NCBI RefSeq assembly: GCF_902859625.1
Contig: NZ_CADIJX010000002.1
Span: 1 to 64,000, forward strand
Reading direction: 5' to 3'
Length of the DNA: 64,000 nucleotides
DNA from: Achromobacter pestifer
GTDB lineage: Bacteria; Pseudomonadota; Gammaproteobacteria; Burkholderiales; Burkholderiaceae_B
Within the stretch, counting starts at the first letter, position 1. Every line of letters begins with the position of its first letter. Under the pieces are notes generated by a model. It was given only the letters and a program-made list of their open reading frames with translations. It did not search any database and was not told the origin of the DNA. Below, in pieces: positions 1 to 8,223 of the stretch. The translations under genes and the position numbers were made by a program.

Positions 1-94
1 GAGTCGTTCGAGACCAGGACGTTGATAGGTCGGGTGTGGAAGCGCAGTAATGCGTTAAGCTAACCGATACTAATTGCTCGTGAGGCTTGATCCT
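1..94 (+). rRNA. 23S ribosomal RNA, 3' end (partial)
   Basis: The first bases match the conserved 3' terminus of bacterial 23S rRNA, including the stretch around positions 56-94 that reads like the universal end (aagctaaccgatactaatt, then gtgaggcttgatcct). The gene begins before the window. The exact 3' end is estimated by comparison with the E. coli end. Confidence 0.93.
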
Positions 95-292
95 ATAACA
101 CTGATGGTTATGACCTGGTGATATAGCGTTCCAAGTGTCGTTCAATACAAAATCTGGCTGCGCCGTCAGCAGCCAGCCAACACCAATTACACCCCCCTGT
201 GCGTGATCATCGAGCTAGTCTCTGATTGCCACACGTTGTGTTTCTTCCAAGATTGGAGCAGTTGCCTCAACCGCAACCGCTCAACCAGTTAC
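95..292 (+). other. 23S-5S internal transcribed spacer
   Basis: This is spacer between the 23S and 5S rRNA genes. No tRNA is visible in it. A small hairpin (ctggctg near 151, complementary cagccag near 167) is the only obvious structure. Confidence 0.75.
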
Positions 293-406
293 GCCTGACG
301 ACCATAGCAAGGTGGTACCACTCCTTCCCATCCCGAACAGGACAGTGAAACGCCTTCGCGCCGATGATAGTGGACGGACGTCTGTGAAAGTAGGTCATCG
401 TCAGGC
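293..406 (+). rRNA. 5S ribosomal RNA
   Basis: The complementary ends gcctgacg (293-300) and cgtcaggc (399-406) close the molecule, and the interior carries the conserved cccgaac and agtgaaacgcc elements of 5S rRNA. The length of about 114 nt is normal. It is the last gene of the rRNA operon and is followed directly by a terminator. Confidence 0.95.
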
Positions 407-417
407 TTTTATTCCGC

Positions 418-450
418 AAAACCCCACAGGTGATCCTGTGGGGTTTTGTC
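418..450 (+). terminator. Rho-independent terminator of the rRNA operon
   Basis: A 13-bp perfect stem (aaaaccccacagg, 418-430; cctgtggggtttt, 435-447) with a tgat loop ends in a T-rich tail. It lies 11 bases after the 5S gene. Confidence 0.9.
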
Positions 451-546
451 TTTGGGGCTTCGGATAGTGAAGTGCCCATCCAAGTGCCGAATTGAAGAAC
501 TCAGATGAAGTGCTTCATTGAAGTACTCGTATTGAATTCCATGAAG

Positions 547-582
547 AAAACCCCTCGCGGCTGACGCCGCGAGGGGTTTTTT
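547..582. terminator. Bidirectional-looking intrinsic terminator
   Basis: A 14-bp stem (547-560 with 567-580, loop ctgacg) is flanked by A4 on the left and T6 on the right. It sits between the rRNA operon and the 3' end of the minus-strand aldolase gene, so it can end the aldolase transcript and back up the rRNA terminator. The bases between 450 and 546 show nothing else. Confidence 0.85.
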
Positions 583-601
583 GTTTACTGGCGGCGTGCG
601 A

Positions 602-1342
602 TCAGGGCAGTTGACGGCGCAGCGCGGCGAAGAAGAGCTCGGATTGCAGGCGTTCGCTTTGAATTTGCGCGGCAACTTTACTGGCGATTTCGGTATTCAC
701 CGGCTTGAGCTGCCGCCCGGTTGATTGCGCCAATACCTGAGCCGTGCAGGCACGCTCCAGGAAGAACAGATCATCGTAGGCATAATCCAGGCGGTCGCCG
801 CAGACCACGACGCCATGATTACCCAGAAACACGATGTCGGCGCCTTGCATGGCGTGCGCAATGCGTTCGCCTTCGCTGACATCCAGCGCCAGGCCGTTGT
901 AGTGTTCGTCGATGGCAAGACGGCCATGGAAACGCATGGCATTTTGCGAGAGAGTCGTGTCCAAGCCGCGATCGGACGTTAGCGTCAACGCCGTGGCGTA
1001 GGGCATATGGGTGTGCAGGACACAGGCCTTGCCAGCGATACGGTGAATGGCGGCGTGGATGAACATGGCGGTGGGCTCAACTTCGTGGCGCCCAGCCAGC
1101 TTGTTGCCGTGGGAGTCGATCAGCACGATGTCGTCCGCCTGCACTTCATGCCACATCAGGCCGCGAGGGTTGAGCAGGAAATGATCCGGATCGCCTGGCA
1201 ATGCCACACTGAAATGATTGCAGACGCCTTCGCCCAAGCCGTGCGCGGCGGCGGCCCGCAGCGCAAGGGCCAGATCCGAGCGAAGCGCGGCAACGGGTTC
1301 TGCGTGGAAGAGCGCGTCGGCGAAGCGGGGGTCTTGATTCAT
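602..1342 (-). CDS. Class II aldolase/adducin family protein
   Basis: The 246-aa protein starts at ATG 1342, preceded by gaaggt as ribosome binding site; a longer open frame upstream has no good start. It has the aldolase II/adducin fold signature: a conserved glycine-rich start region (LGEGVCNHFS), the HTH metal-binding pair near residue 112 (VLHTHMPYAT) and a C-terminal GNHGVVV segment. The family uses a divalent metal for retro-aldol cleavage or decarboxylation of hydroxy acids and sugar phosphates. The HAD-like gene upstream ends 52 bases away on the same strand, so the two may form an operon. The substrate cannot be told from sequence. Confidence 0.88.
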   Translation of the reverse strand: MNQDPRFADALFHAEPVAALRSDLALALRAAAAHGLGEGVCNHFSVALPGDPDHFLLNPRGLMWHEVQADDIVLIDSHGNKLAGRHEVEPTAMFIHAAIHRIAGKACVLHTHMPYATALTLTSDRGLDTTLSQNAMRFHGRLAIDEHYNGLALDVSEGERIAHAMQGADIVFLGNHGVVVCGDRLDYAYDDLFFLERACTAQVLAQSTGRQLKPVNTEIASKVAAQIQSERLQSELFFAALRRQLP

Positions 1343-1394
1343 GACTACCTTCAAGAGAGAAATGGGAAGAGGCGCTTGCCTGGCGTGCTTGGCG

Positions 1395-2108
1395 TCAGAG
1401 CCAGCCGGCAGTACGGAATAGTCCAGGCACGCGGTCCAAAGTCGGTACGGTAGCGTCCGGGCGATAGTCCGGCAAGAGCTTGCGGCCCGTGCCGCGGTCA
1501 ATCCAGACACATCGAAAGCCGATGTCTCGGGCTGCGGCATGATCCAGATGAGGGCTGGCGCAGATGTGGACCACCTCGTCCGGCGTGACGCCCAGGCTGT
1601 TGTGGGCATGCGCGAATATCTGGCGCGAGGGCTTGTAGGCGCCGGCTTGTTCGGCCGTGATGACGCGGTCGACGTGGCCGCCTAGCTGAGCGACGTTGCC
1701 AGCGATGATCTGGTCATCGGTGTTGGAGATGATGCATAAGCGGAAGCCGGCCTGTTTCAGCGCGGCCAGCGTGTCCACGACTTCGGGGAACGGCGGCATG
1801 GCGGAGATACTGCCTGTCAGCATGTCTGCATCTTCGGGATGGTACGCAAGGCCCAGGTCTTGCATCGTCAAACGCAGCGACTCCCGCGTGATGTCCACGA
1901 AATTGCGATGCGGCGGCGTACGTTCGAGCCGATGCTCGTGTTCGTCATAGACATGCAGGAATTCAGCCGGCGTTGGTACCGCTTGGCCGTTGGCGTTGGC
2001 GGCCAGGATGCGCGAGGCAGCGGCTTGCAAGCCTTCGTCCCATTGGATGAGCGTGCCGTAGCAGTCGAAGGTAAGCCATTGGGGGCGGGGGAGGTGATCC
2101 AGCGGCAT
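1395..2108 (-). CDS. HAD-superfamily hydrolase, haloacid dehalogenase type II-like
   Basis: The 237-aa cytoplasmic protein carries the four HAD motifs: FDCYGTL near residue 14 with the nucleophilic Asp, SNTDD near 130 (motif II), a lysine in YKPSRQ (motif III) and the acidic C-terminal region HLDHAAARDIG. The sequence resembles L-2-haloacid dehalogenases, but this subfamily also contains phosphatases of small metabolites. It shares strand and close spacing with the class II aldolase downstream, and the divergent LysR gene at 2224 is the likely regulator of both. A dehalogenase role is only one option. Confidence 0.85.
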   Translation of the reverse strand: MPLDHLPRPQWLTFDCYGTLIQWDEGLQAAASRILAANANGQAVPTPAEFLHVYDEHEHRLERTPPHRNFVDITRESLRLTMQDLGLAYHPEDADMLTGSISAMPPFPEVVDTLAALKQAGFRLCIISNTDDQIIAGNVAQLGGHVDRVITAEQAGAYKPSRQIFAHAHNSLGVTPDEVVHICASPHLDHAAARDIGFRCVWIDRGTGRKLLPDYRPDATVPTLDRVPGLFRTAGWL

Positions 2109-2223
2109 ATCGGTTTCCTTGTTGATGGGGCAGTTGAGTCAGATCAGCTTAGGGGGCAGCCTGTAAAGTTGTAAAATTAATAATTGAACTCAACTTAGTA
2201 GATAAGTAAATATCAAACCCATC
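2109..2223. promoter_or_regulatory. Divergent promoter region, HAD/aldolase operon and LysR gene
   Basis: This 115-bp spacer between divergent starts is AT-rich (ttgtaaaattaataattgaactcaa within 2168-2192) compared with the GC-rich genes around it. LysR-type regulators usually bind such spacers. I see no single operator that stands out. Confidence 0.5.
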
Positions 2224-3156
2224 ATGCTGGATCTGGAACTGCTTAGAACCCTGGTGTGTGTCGTGGACGAAGGCAGCTTCACGCGGGCGGCAAGCCGCGT
2301 GCATCGCACGCAGTCCACCGTGAGTCAGCAAGTTCGCAAACTGGAACAGACCGTGGGCAAGACGCTCTTGCTGCGCGATCGAGCCGGTAGCAACGTCGTG
2401 GCGACGGAAGACGGTGAATTGATGCTGGCCTACGCGCGCCGTTTGTTGGCGATGGCGGACGAGGCAGAGCTTGTCGTGGCGGCGCCACGCGCGTCACGTG
2501 TGCTGCGATTGGGCATTCCCGAAGACTTCGATGTGGCGCGGCTGACCGTGCTGTTGGCCGGGTTTGTCGCCAACCACCCGGAGGCACGGCTGGAGACCTG
2601 TAGCGGCATGAGCACCGAACTGCGTGGCAAGCTGGCGGACGGCGATCTGGACCTGGCGCTGATCAAGCGCGAGCCGGGCGATGGGCCTTGCCTTGCGGCG
2701 TGGACGGAACAGCTGGTTTGGGTGGGAGACAAGCGCCACCTGGATGGATCGGCGGCCGTGCCGCTGGTGCTGTTCCCGCATGGGTGCATTTATCGCAAGC
2801 GCATGATCTACGCCTTGGAAAGTGCGGGGCGGCCCTGGCATGTCGCGTATCACAGCCATAGCCTGGCGGGCGTGCAGGCCGCAGTGGCGGCAGGGCTGGG
2901 CGTGAGCCTGCTGCCCGCGTTTGCGCGGCTGGAGACGCACGCCCTGTTGGGCGCGCAAGACGGGTTGGCGGCGGTGCCTTCAACGGAGCTGGCGATCGTG
3001 AATTCACGTGGCGCCAGCGGCATGGAGCAGCAATTGCTGGAGGCGTTGGTGATCGCGCTAAAACAGGCGGTCGAGACCGATATCCTGAGTCAATCGGTGC
3101 GGGATATAGCGGGTTCCGGTGATGGCGGCCGTCAGTTCAAGTCGCCGTCCACGTAG
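2224..3156 (+). CDS. LysR-family transcriptional regulator
   Basis: The 310-aa protein has an N-terminal winged helix-turn-helix (residues 1-60, with the typical GSFTRAASRVHRTQSTVSQQ arrangement) followed by the periplasmic-binding-protein-like effector domain (about 95-290). It is divergent from the HAD hydrolase and aldolase genes, the usual arrangement for a LysR regulator and its target. Its last 25 bases overlap the 3' end of the convergent YchJ-like gene. The effector is unknown. Confidence 0.93.
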   Translation: MLDLELLRTLVCVVDEGSFTRAASRVHRTQSTVSQQVRKLEQTVGKTLLLRDRAGSNVVATEDGELMLAYARRLLAMADEAELVVAAPRASRVLRLGIPEDFDVARLTVLLAGFVANHPEARLETCSGMSTELRGKLADGDLDLALIKREPGDGPCLAAWTEQLVWVGDKRHLDGSAAVPLVLFPHGCIYRKRMIYALESAGRPWHVAYHSHSLAGVQAAVAAGLGVSLLPAFARLETHALLGAQDGLAAVPSTELAIVNSRGASGMEQQLLEALVIALKQAVETDILSQSVRDIAGSGDGGRQFKSPST

Positions 3157-3533
3157 TACCAGCGACCGTCTTCCCTGACGAAGCGACTGACCTCATGCAT
3201 GCGGTGAGCGCGGCCAGCCTGGCGGCTGCGGGCGACGAATTCCACCGTGGCATGGTCGGCATCTTGATCGTGCGCCTGCTTGATCGTCAGCCCCAGCCAT
3301 TTCAAGTCGGGTGGATTCGGTTCCAGGGAACTGGGGCGCGTGCTGGCGTGCCAACTGGCTAGCAGGTATGGCAGCTTGTCCAGCACGAACGCGCTGTAAC
3401 GCGACCGCATTAGCGCTTCGGCGGTAGGCGCCTGCATGGCCTGGGGCCCTTCATGCCAGCGTCCACAGCATTGGGAATACGCCGCGCCTCCACAGGGGCA
3501 GGATGCGGTCAGGGGCGTGGATTTCTTTGTCAC
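3132..3533 (-). CDS. YchJ-family (UPF0225) metal-binding protein
   Basis: The 133-aa reading begins at GTG 3533 (VTKKSTPLTASC); this start is chosen because homology begins there and upstream residues look like shadow translation. It carries the N-terminal cysteine cluster CPCGG...QCCG typical of YchJ/SEC-C-like proteins, which bind zinc, and the family core RYSAFVLDKLPYL near residue 45 and an NTF2-like C-terminal part ending in WYYVDGD. The function of the family is not established. It follows the GNAT gene by 19 bases on the same strand. Confidence 0.82.
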   Translation of the reverse strand: MTKKSTPLTASCPCGGAAYSQCCGRWHEGPQAMQAPTAEALMRSRYSAFVLDKLPYLLASWHASTRPSSLEPNPPDLKWLGLTIKQAHDQDADHATVEFVARSRQAGRAHRMHEVSRFVREDGRWYYVDGDLN

Positions 3534-3552
3534 GATAATGCAGTTTGGGCGC

Positions 3553-3825
3553 TTAGGCGCGCAGGTCGTCGTATTCGGGATGGCGGCGCATGTAGACCTC
3601 GGCATAGGAGCACAAGGGGCGCACTTTCCAGCCCTTGCCGCGCGCGGTGTCGAGCGCGAATTTGGTAAGTTCCGCGGCAATGCCACGGCCACCCACCTGG
3701 CTGGGCACGCCGGTATGCACGATGGCCATGACGTCGCCTTGCAACTGGTAGTCCAGCACACATGGGACGCCATCGACGGTAGCGGTGAAACGGGATTGTC
3801 CGGGGTCGTGGGTGACAACGGTCAT
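3553..3825 (-). CDS. Small GNAT-family N-acetyltransferase (CG type)
   Basis: This 90-aa protein starts at ATG 3825, with aaggaa a suitable distance upstream. It contains a compact acetyl-CoA-binding fold: HTGVPSQVGGRGIAAEL is the pyrophosphate-binding loop (Q/R-x-x-G-x-G/A) and PLCSYAEVYMRRHPEY matches the C-terminal motif of the small Gcn5-related family that includes E. coli YjdJ. These proteins are single-domain acetyltransferases with unknown substrates. It is probably co-transcribed with the YchJ-like gene. Confidence 0.83.
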   Translation of the reverse strand: MTVVTHDPGQSRFTATVDGVPCVLDYQLQGDVMAIVHTGVPSQVGGRGIAAELTKFALDTARGKGWKVRPLCSYAEVYMRRHPEYDDLRA

Positions 3826-3907
3826 TCGGATATTCCTTGGACGAGTCGGGATGCGAAGCCAAGCGCTCAGATTAACAGTTGCGGCGGGCTGCGGCAGGAG
3901 AGGCGAT

Positions 3908-4666
3908 TTACTGAACATCCTGTTCGAGCGTGACAAGAATGCCATCGGCTTCATGCAACCGAGGTCCTGCCGGCAGAATCAGGATCGAAACGTCTCGGGG
4001 CAGCTTGGAGGCCAGAGCGTCCAAGCGCCCGCTGACGACGCCATTCAACGAGTCGCGGTTTGCTTCCGCCGGGACGGCGAGGCTGAGCGTGATCTTGTTC
4101 CAGGCTTCCCAGGACTCAGGGGCTTGCCGGTATGTCAATGTGGCCCAGTCGGAGGGAGTGACGATGCTGCCGTTCGGGCCCCGAGGAGGCGTGTCGGTCC
4201 AGGCCTCAATTCTTTCGCGCGTGGCGCCCGGATAGATCCAGGAAGAGGGAACGCCGATACCTTGGCTTGGATGAACAGGGATACCCAGTTTGGCGGCTAG
4301 CGCTTCCAATGCCTGATCGGTGGACAGGCCCGCTTGGCGCAGCCGGATGGGATCGATCGACATCCAAAGCTGGACAGGCTCTGGAAGATTGCTCCAGACC
4401 TGCGTGATGTACTGGTTGTCGCCGATGCCAGGCCCGATCGTGTTTGCGGCCAATTGCTGGAGTTCCGGCGTGCTCAGCCGGGGGCTGGCAACCAGCAGAT
4501 AGAGATCCGCACTGGGCGCCGCGCCCCACACCAGGGCGGGGGGCTGGACGTCGAGCGATGCACTGGTCTGCGCGGTGCCTGGCGGCAGTAGCGCGAAGAG
4601 CGCCAGCACGGTAAGCAAACCGCGGCGAGTGAGCGGCAAGCGGTGAGGCCACATCGGAACAGACAT
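3908..4666 (-). CDS. Secreted protein with RND-porter-like domain, function unknown
   Basis: The 252-aa protein has an N-terminal signal peptide with a twin arginine (TRRGLL, residues 13-18) and a hydrophobic core up to about residue 33. After it, the order of motifs resembles the periplasmic porter of RND efflux pumps: SPRLSTPELQQLAANTIGP (61-79), IDPIRLRQAGLSTDQALEAL (104-123; compare the DP-x-KL-x-x-YGLTP segment of AcrB-type pumps) and NGSIVTPSDWATL (165-177; compare the pump segment around GSIVRLKDVA). There are no membrane segments beyond the signal, so it is not a transporter. It ends 83 bases upstream of the GNAT gene and starts 5 bases after the dehydrogenase stop, so it probably belongs to that operon. 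The RND likeness is my reading and needs a profile search. Confidence 0.6.
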   Translation of the reverse strand: MSVPMWPHRLPLTRRGLLTVLALFALLPPGTAQTSASLDVQPPALVWGAAPSADLYLLVASPRLSTPELQQLAANTIGPGIGDNQYITQVWSNLPEPVQLWMSIDPIRLRQAGLSTDQALEALAAKLGIPVHPSQGIGVPSSWIYPGATRERIEAWTDTPPRGPNGSIVTPSDWATLTYRQAPESWEAWNKITLSLAVPAEANRDSLNGVVSGRLDALASKLPRDVSILILPAGPRLHEADGILVTLEQDVQ

Positions 4667-4671
4667 CGGGC

Positions 4672-5619
4672 TTAGCGCTGCAAGGTCTTGAGCAACGCCG
4701 TGAGTTGGGCATCTCGTGTTTCCACCAGGTCTGCGATGCTGCGTTGACCCGCTTCGGCATTGACGCCTTCGATCAGACGCTTTTGCAGTTCGGGCGTGAC
4801 GGCGGGCGCACCCAGGTCATCCCACCAAGATTGCACGGGCCCGAGCAGGTGGTCCATGAAGTTCGCCAGTCCGCCCGCGCCTCCGCCCAGGTTGAAGGTC
4901 ATGTGCGGACCAAACAGCGCCCAGCGCAGCCCAGGGCCTTGCGACACCGCAGCATCGATATCCGCCACGCTGGCGACATTTTCAGCGGCAAGATGGATGG
5001 CTTCACGCCAGAGCGCGGCTTGCAGCCGGTTGGCGATATGGCCGGGCACTTCCTTGTTCAGACGGATCGGGTATTTGCCCATTGCCTGATAGAAGGCGAT
5101 GCTGCGGTCGATGGTGCTGGCGGATGTCTGGTCCCCGCCCACGACTTCCACCAGGGGGATCAGGTGGGGCGGATTGAACGGGTGACCGATGACGAAGCGC
5201 CCGGCATGCTGGCAGCGCGATTGCAGGCGACTCATGATGAGGCCCGATGAGCTGGATGCCACGATGACGTGCGGGGGCAGGATCGCGTCCATCCGGGCGA
5301 AGAGATCGATCTTGAAGTCTTCGCGTTCGGGCGCGTTTTCCTGCACGAAGTCCACGCCTGCCAGCGCGAGAGTCAGGTCCGGCTCGAAACGCAGGGCGTC
5401 GGGCGAGGCGCCATCGGCCACGCGGCCAAGCTCTGTCAGCACGGGCCAGGCCGCCTGCACGCGGGCGCGGGTTTGCGCTTCGGCATCGCTGGCGGGATCG
5501 CTGACGACGACCTCCAGCCCGTGCGCCAGGAACAGCGCGGCCCAACTGGCGCCGATGGTGCCTGCGCCCACGATGGCAACACGGCGGATGGTTGGGTTAA
5601 GCGTGTCGGTGTGGGGCAT
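4672..5619 (-). CDS. 3-hydroxyacyl-CoA dehydrogenase family (carnitine dehydrogenase/lambda-crystallin-like)
   Basis: The 315-aa protein starts at ATG 5619 with ggagag upstream; the longer frame has no ribosome site. It has a Rossmann NAD-binding start (VAIVGAGTIGASWA), the catalytic region GHPFNPPHLIPLVEVV with its histidine, and the C-terminal segment GPHMTFNLGGGAGG. That last motif is characteristic of the L-carnitine dehydrogenase, L-gulonate 3-dehydrogenase and lambda-crystallin branch rather than of the beta-oxidation enzyme. It oxidises a secondary hydroxyl group with NAD+. The RND-like secreted protein follows after 5 bases. Confidence 0.85.
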   Translation of the reverse strand: MPHTDTLNPTIRRVAIVGAGTIGASWAALFLAHGLEVVVSDPASDAEAQTRARVQAAWPVLTELGRVADGASPDALRFEPDLTLALAGVDFVQENAPEREDFKIDLFARMDAILPPHVIVASSSSGLIMSRLQSRCQHAGRFVIGHPFNPPHLIPLVEVVGGDQTSASTIDRSIAFYQAMGKYPIRLNKEVPGHIANRLQAALWREAIHLAAENVASVADIDAAVSQGPGLRWALFGPHMTFNLGGGAGGLANFMDHLLGPVQSWWDDLGAPAVTPELQKRLIEGVNAEAGQRSIADLVETRDAQLTALLKTLQR

Positions 5620-5712
5620 GCGGCTCTCCGGTGGATGGATATCGGCCACATTGTGAAGCAAACGCCAAACCGTTGCCATGTGCAGGATCAGTTGCCGCGC
5701 GGCCTGCCGAGT

Positions 5713-7110
5713 TCAGATGTTGCGCGTCTGGCGCAGATGCCGCCACACCAGTGCGACGGCCGCCGCATAGCTGACCGCGATGATGCCGTAGGCGGCGGGC
5801 AGGCTGGCTTGCCAGTCAGGCAGCACATGCAGGATGGTGCCCATCAGCGCCACGCCCACCAGCGCGCCGGATTGGCGGTTGGCGTTCAACGCTGCGGCGG
5901 CGCTGTTGGCGTGCTGTTTGCCTGAGACTTGCATGACGACGCTGGTCATCGCGGGCACGGCGATGCCGACGCCCAGATTGCCCAGCGCGACCATGATGGC
6001 GAACGGCCAGTAGGCCATGTCCGGCGAGAACGCATAGATGCCCGCCGCGCTCATGATGGCGGCCAGTGACACGCCCCCCAGCAGCGATGCCGACACGTTC
6101 CAGCGCGCCGAGACGCGCCCAGAGATCATATTGCCGATGGAAAACACGGCCAGCATGGGGACCAATTGAATGCCGGTTTGCAGGGCGTCGGTGCCGCGCG
6201 CGTGTTGCAGGAACAGGCTGAGCAGGAACAACTGGCCGTAGGACGCAAGGTTGATCAGAAAACCCACGCCATTGGCTGCGGCGAATTGCGTCGTCTTGAA
6301 GAGGGCGCGGGGCAGGATGGGTTCGGCGTGACGACGTTCGCGCCGCACCAGCAGCACAACGGCCACGGCGCACAGCGCCGTGACGCCCGCGATCCGGCTG
6401 GATGTCCAGCCATAGGCATTGCCCTGAATCAGCACGAAACACAAGGAAGACAACGCGATCACGCCCAGCAGATGGCTTAGTGGATTGAGCGCCCGCGGCC
6501 GGCGAGGCGCTGCCAGGATCCGGCGGCGAGCCAACCATAAGCCGACCACCCCCAGTGGCAGGTTGATCAGGAAAATGCTGCGCCATCCAAATTGATGAAT
6601 CAGCACACCGCCCAAGAGCGGGCCGGCCGCACCCGCCACCGCGACGATGGCCGACCACGCGGCCAGCATCCGGTTGCGCACGTGCTCGTCCTCATAGGCG
6701 TGCGTCAGCAAGCTCAAGGAACTGGGCATGAACAGGGCGGCGCCCAGGCCTTGCAGCATGCGCGCGGCGATCAGCGTGTCGGCATCCGGCGCCAGGCCGC
6801 ACAGCAGCGATGCCAGCGTGAACACACCCAGCCCGCTGAGATAGATGGTCTTGGCGCCGTAACGGTCAGCCAAGGCGCCAGCCACCAGCAGCAGGGCGGC
6901 GAAGGTGAGCGTATAGCCGTCCACGATCCACACCAGGTCGGTCAGCGGGACGCTGAATTGCAGTGCGATGCTGGGCAGGGCCACGTTGACCACCGTGACG
7001 TCCAGCATGGCCATGACGAAACCGATGGCCAAGGTGACGAGCGGCAGCCAACCGGTGAGAGGTTTGGCATCCACGGTTGGGAGCGGGGCTTGGGGGCAGG
7101 CGGCGGTCAT
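5713..7110 (-). CDS. MFS drug exporter, DHA2 (EmrB/QacA-like) family
   Basis: About 14 hydrophobic segments, the signature LDVTVVNVALPSI in the first helix, and GALADRYGAKTIYL in the loop after helix 2 identify a 14-helix DHA2 drug:H+ antiporter of the inner membrane. I placed the start at ATG 7110 (MTAACPQAPLP, 465 aa) because the first helix then begins after a normal 25-residue tail. ATG 7167 and GTG 7218 are in-frame alternatives, but the latter leaves only 32 bases to the divergent LysR gene. That LysR gene is the likely regulator. Confidence 0.88.
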   Translation of the reverse strand: MTAACPQAPLPTVDAKPLTGWLPLVTLAIGFVMAMLDVTVVNVALPSIALQFSVPLTDLVWIVDGYTLTFAALLLVAGALADRYGAKTIYLSGLGVFTLASLLCGLAPDADTLIAARMLQGLGAALFMPSSLSLLTHAYEDEHVRNRMLAAWSAIVAVAGAAGPLLGGVLIHQFGWRSIFLINLPLGVVGLWLARRRILAAPRRPRALNPLSHLLGVIALSSLCFVLIQGNAYGWTSSRIAGVTALCAVAVVLLVRRERRHAEPILPRALFKTTQFAAANGVGFLINLASYGQLFLLSLFLQHARGTDALQTGIQLVPMLAVFSIGNMISGRVSARWNVSASLLGGVSLAAIMSAAGIYAFSPDMAYWPFAIMVALGNLGVGIAVPAMTSVVMQVSGKQHANSAAAALNANRQSGALVGVALMGTILHVLPDWQASLPAAYGIIAVSYAAAVALVWRHLRQTRNI

Positions 7111-7250
7111 GATGGCGGCGAGTGTTGCGTTGCGGTATTCCGAGGCCTGAAGCTTAGGGTGTTTCATCGATGCAAAAAAGCTGAAGAACTGCTTTATAGT
7201 CATGCAAAATTGCATCACTTCGGGCCGAACAGGTCCCCAAAAGGACCATC

Positions 7251-8120
7251 ATGGATTGGGACAACGCCAGGATTTTCCTGGCCATCTATCGCATTGGCAC
7301 GCTGCGCGGCGCGGCCGCCTTGTTGCAAATTGACCAGGCGACGGCCGGGAGGCGGCTGGCGGCGCTGGAGTCCTCGCTGGACGCCCGGTTGTTCCTGCGC
7401 ACCCCGGGCGGTTATGTGCCGACGGCGGCGGGCGAACTGGCTTTTGCCGCCGCCGAGCGCATGGAGCAGGCAGCCGACCAATTGCAGCGGCAAATGCAGG
7501 GGCTGGATCATCGCCTGTCCGGCGTGGTGCGCGTGGCGGCCTCGGAAACGGTGGCCAGCTACTTCATCATGGAGGCGATCCGCCGCGTGCATGCGCAGCA
7601 CCCCGATATTCGCGTGGTGTTGTCGACGTCGATCCAGATCAGCAACCTGACGCGCCGCGAGGCCGATCTGGCCATCCGCAACGTCAAGCCTGACAACCCG
7701 GACCTGATCCAGCGCCATCTGGCGCGCAAGGAAGTGGGGCTGTATGCCTCGCGCAGCTATCTTGCTGACCACGGTGAGCCACGCCCGGGCACCGCATTCG
7801 CCGGACATGCGCTGGTGACCTATCAGCAGTCAGTGCTGCCGGGCTGGTCGGATACTTTCTGCGGCGAGCCCACGGGCAACGGCCATATCGCGATTGAACT
7901 GAATTCAGGGCTGATGATCATCGATGCCGTGGCGGCGGGCCTGGGTATTGGCGAGGTGCCCACGCACATGGCGCCGGACTATCCCGAGTTGGTGCGCATC
8001 TGGCCAACCCGCAGCGAGCCCTATGATCTGTGGCTGGTGATGCACGGCGACCTGAACCGCACGGCTCGCGTGCGGGCGGTGGCGGACGCGATCGTTGAAG
8101 TCTTTGAAGCGGTTGCATAG
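7251..8120 (+). CDS. LysR-family transcriptional regulator
   Basis: The 289-aa protein begins with a helix-turn-helix (WDNARIFLAIYRIGTLRGAAALLQIDQATAGRRL, residues 2-36, given here across its two helices) and continues with a LysR substrate domain. The variant DQATAGRRL in the recognition helix is typical of a LysR subgroup in which the common S-x-S-x-x-I is replaced. It is divergent from the DHA2 exporter and close to it, which suggests control of that gene. The amidase gene follows 103 bases downstream on the same strand. Confidence 0.91.
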   Translation: MDWDNARIFLAIYRIGTLRGAAALLQIDQATAGRRLAALESSLDARLFLRTPGGYVPTAAGELAFAAAERMEQAADQLQRQMQGLDHRLSGVVRVAASETVASYFIMEAIRRVHAQHPDIRVVLSTSIQISNLTRREADLAIRNVKPDNPDLIQRHLARKEVGLYASRSYLADHGEPRPGTAFAGHALVTYQQSVLPGWSDTFCGEPTGNGHIAIELNSGLMIIDAVAAGLGIGEVPTHMAPDYPELVRIWPTRSEPYDLWLVMHGDLNRTARVRAVADAIVEVFEAVA

Positions 8121-8223
8121 CGCACGTCCCGATTCACGGCGGTAAGCCGTGGCTTGTGGACGAGCGCGGCAGGCGCTAAGGTTTGTTTGCCCCGCAAGAA
8201 AACCATCCCCTCAGGAGTGACGT

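Noticed and set aside
267..479. Open frames across the 5S rRNA gene
   Set aside because: They lie over an rRNA gene and terminator.
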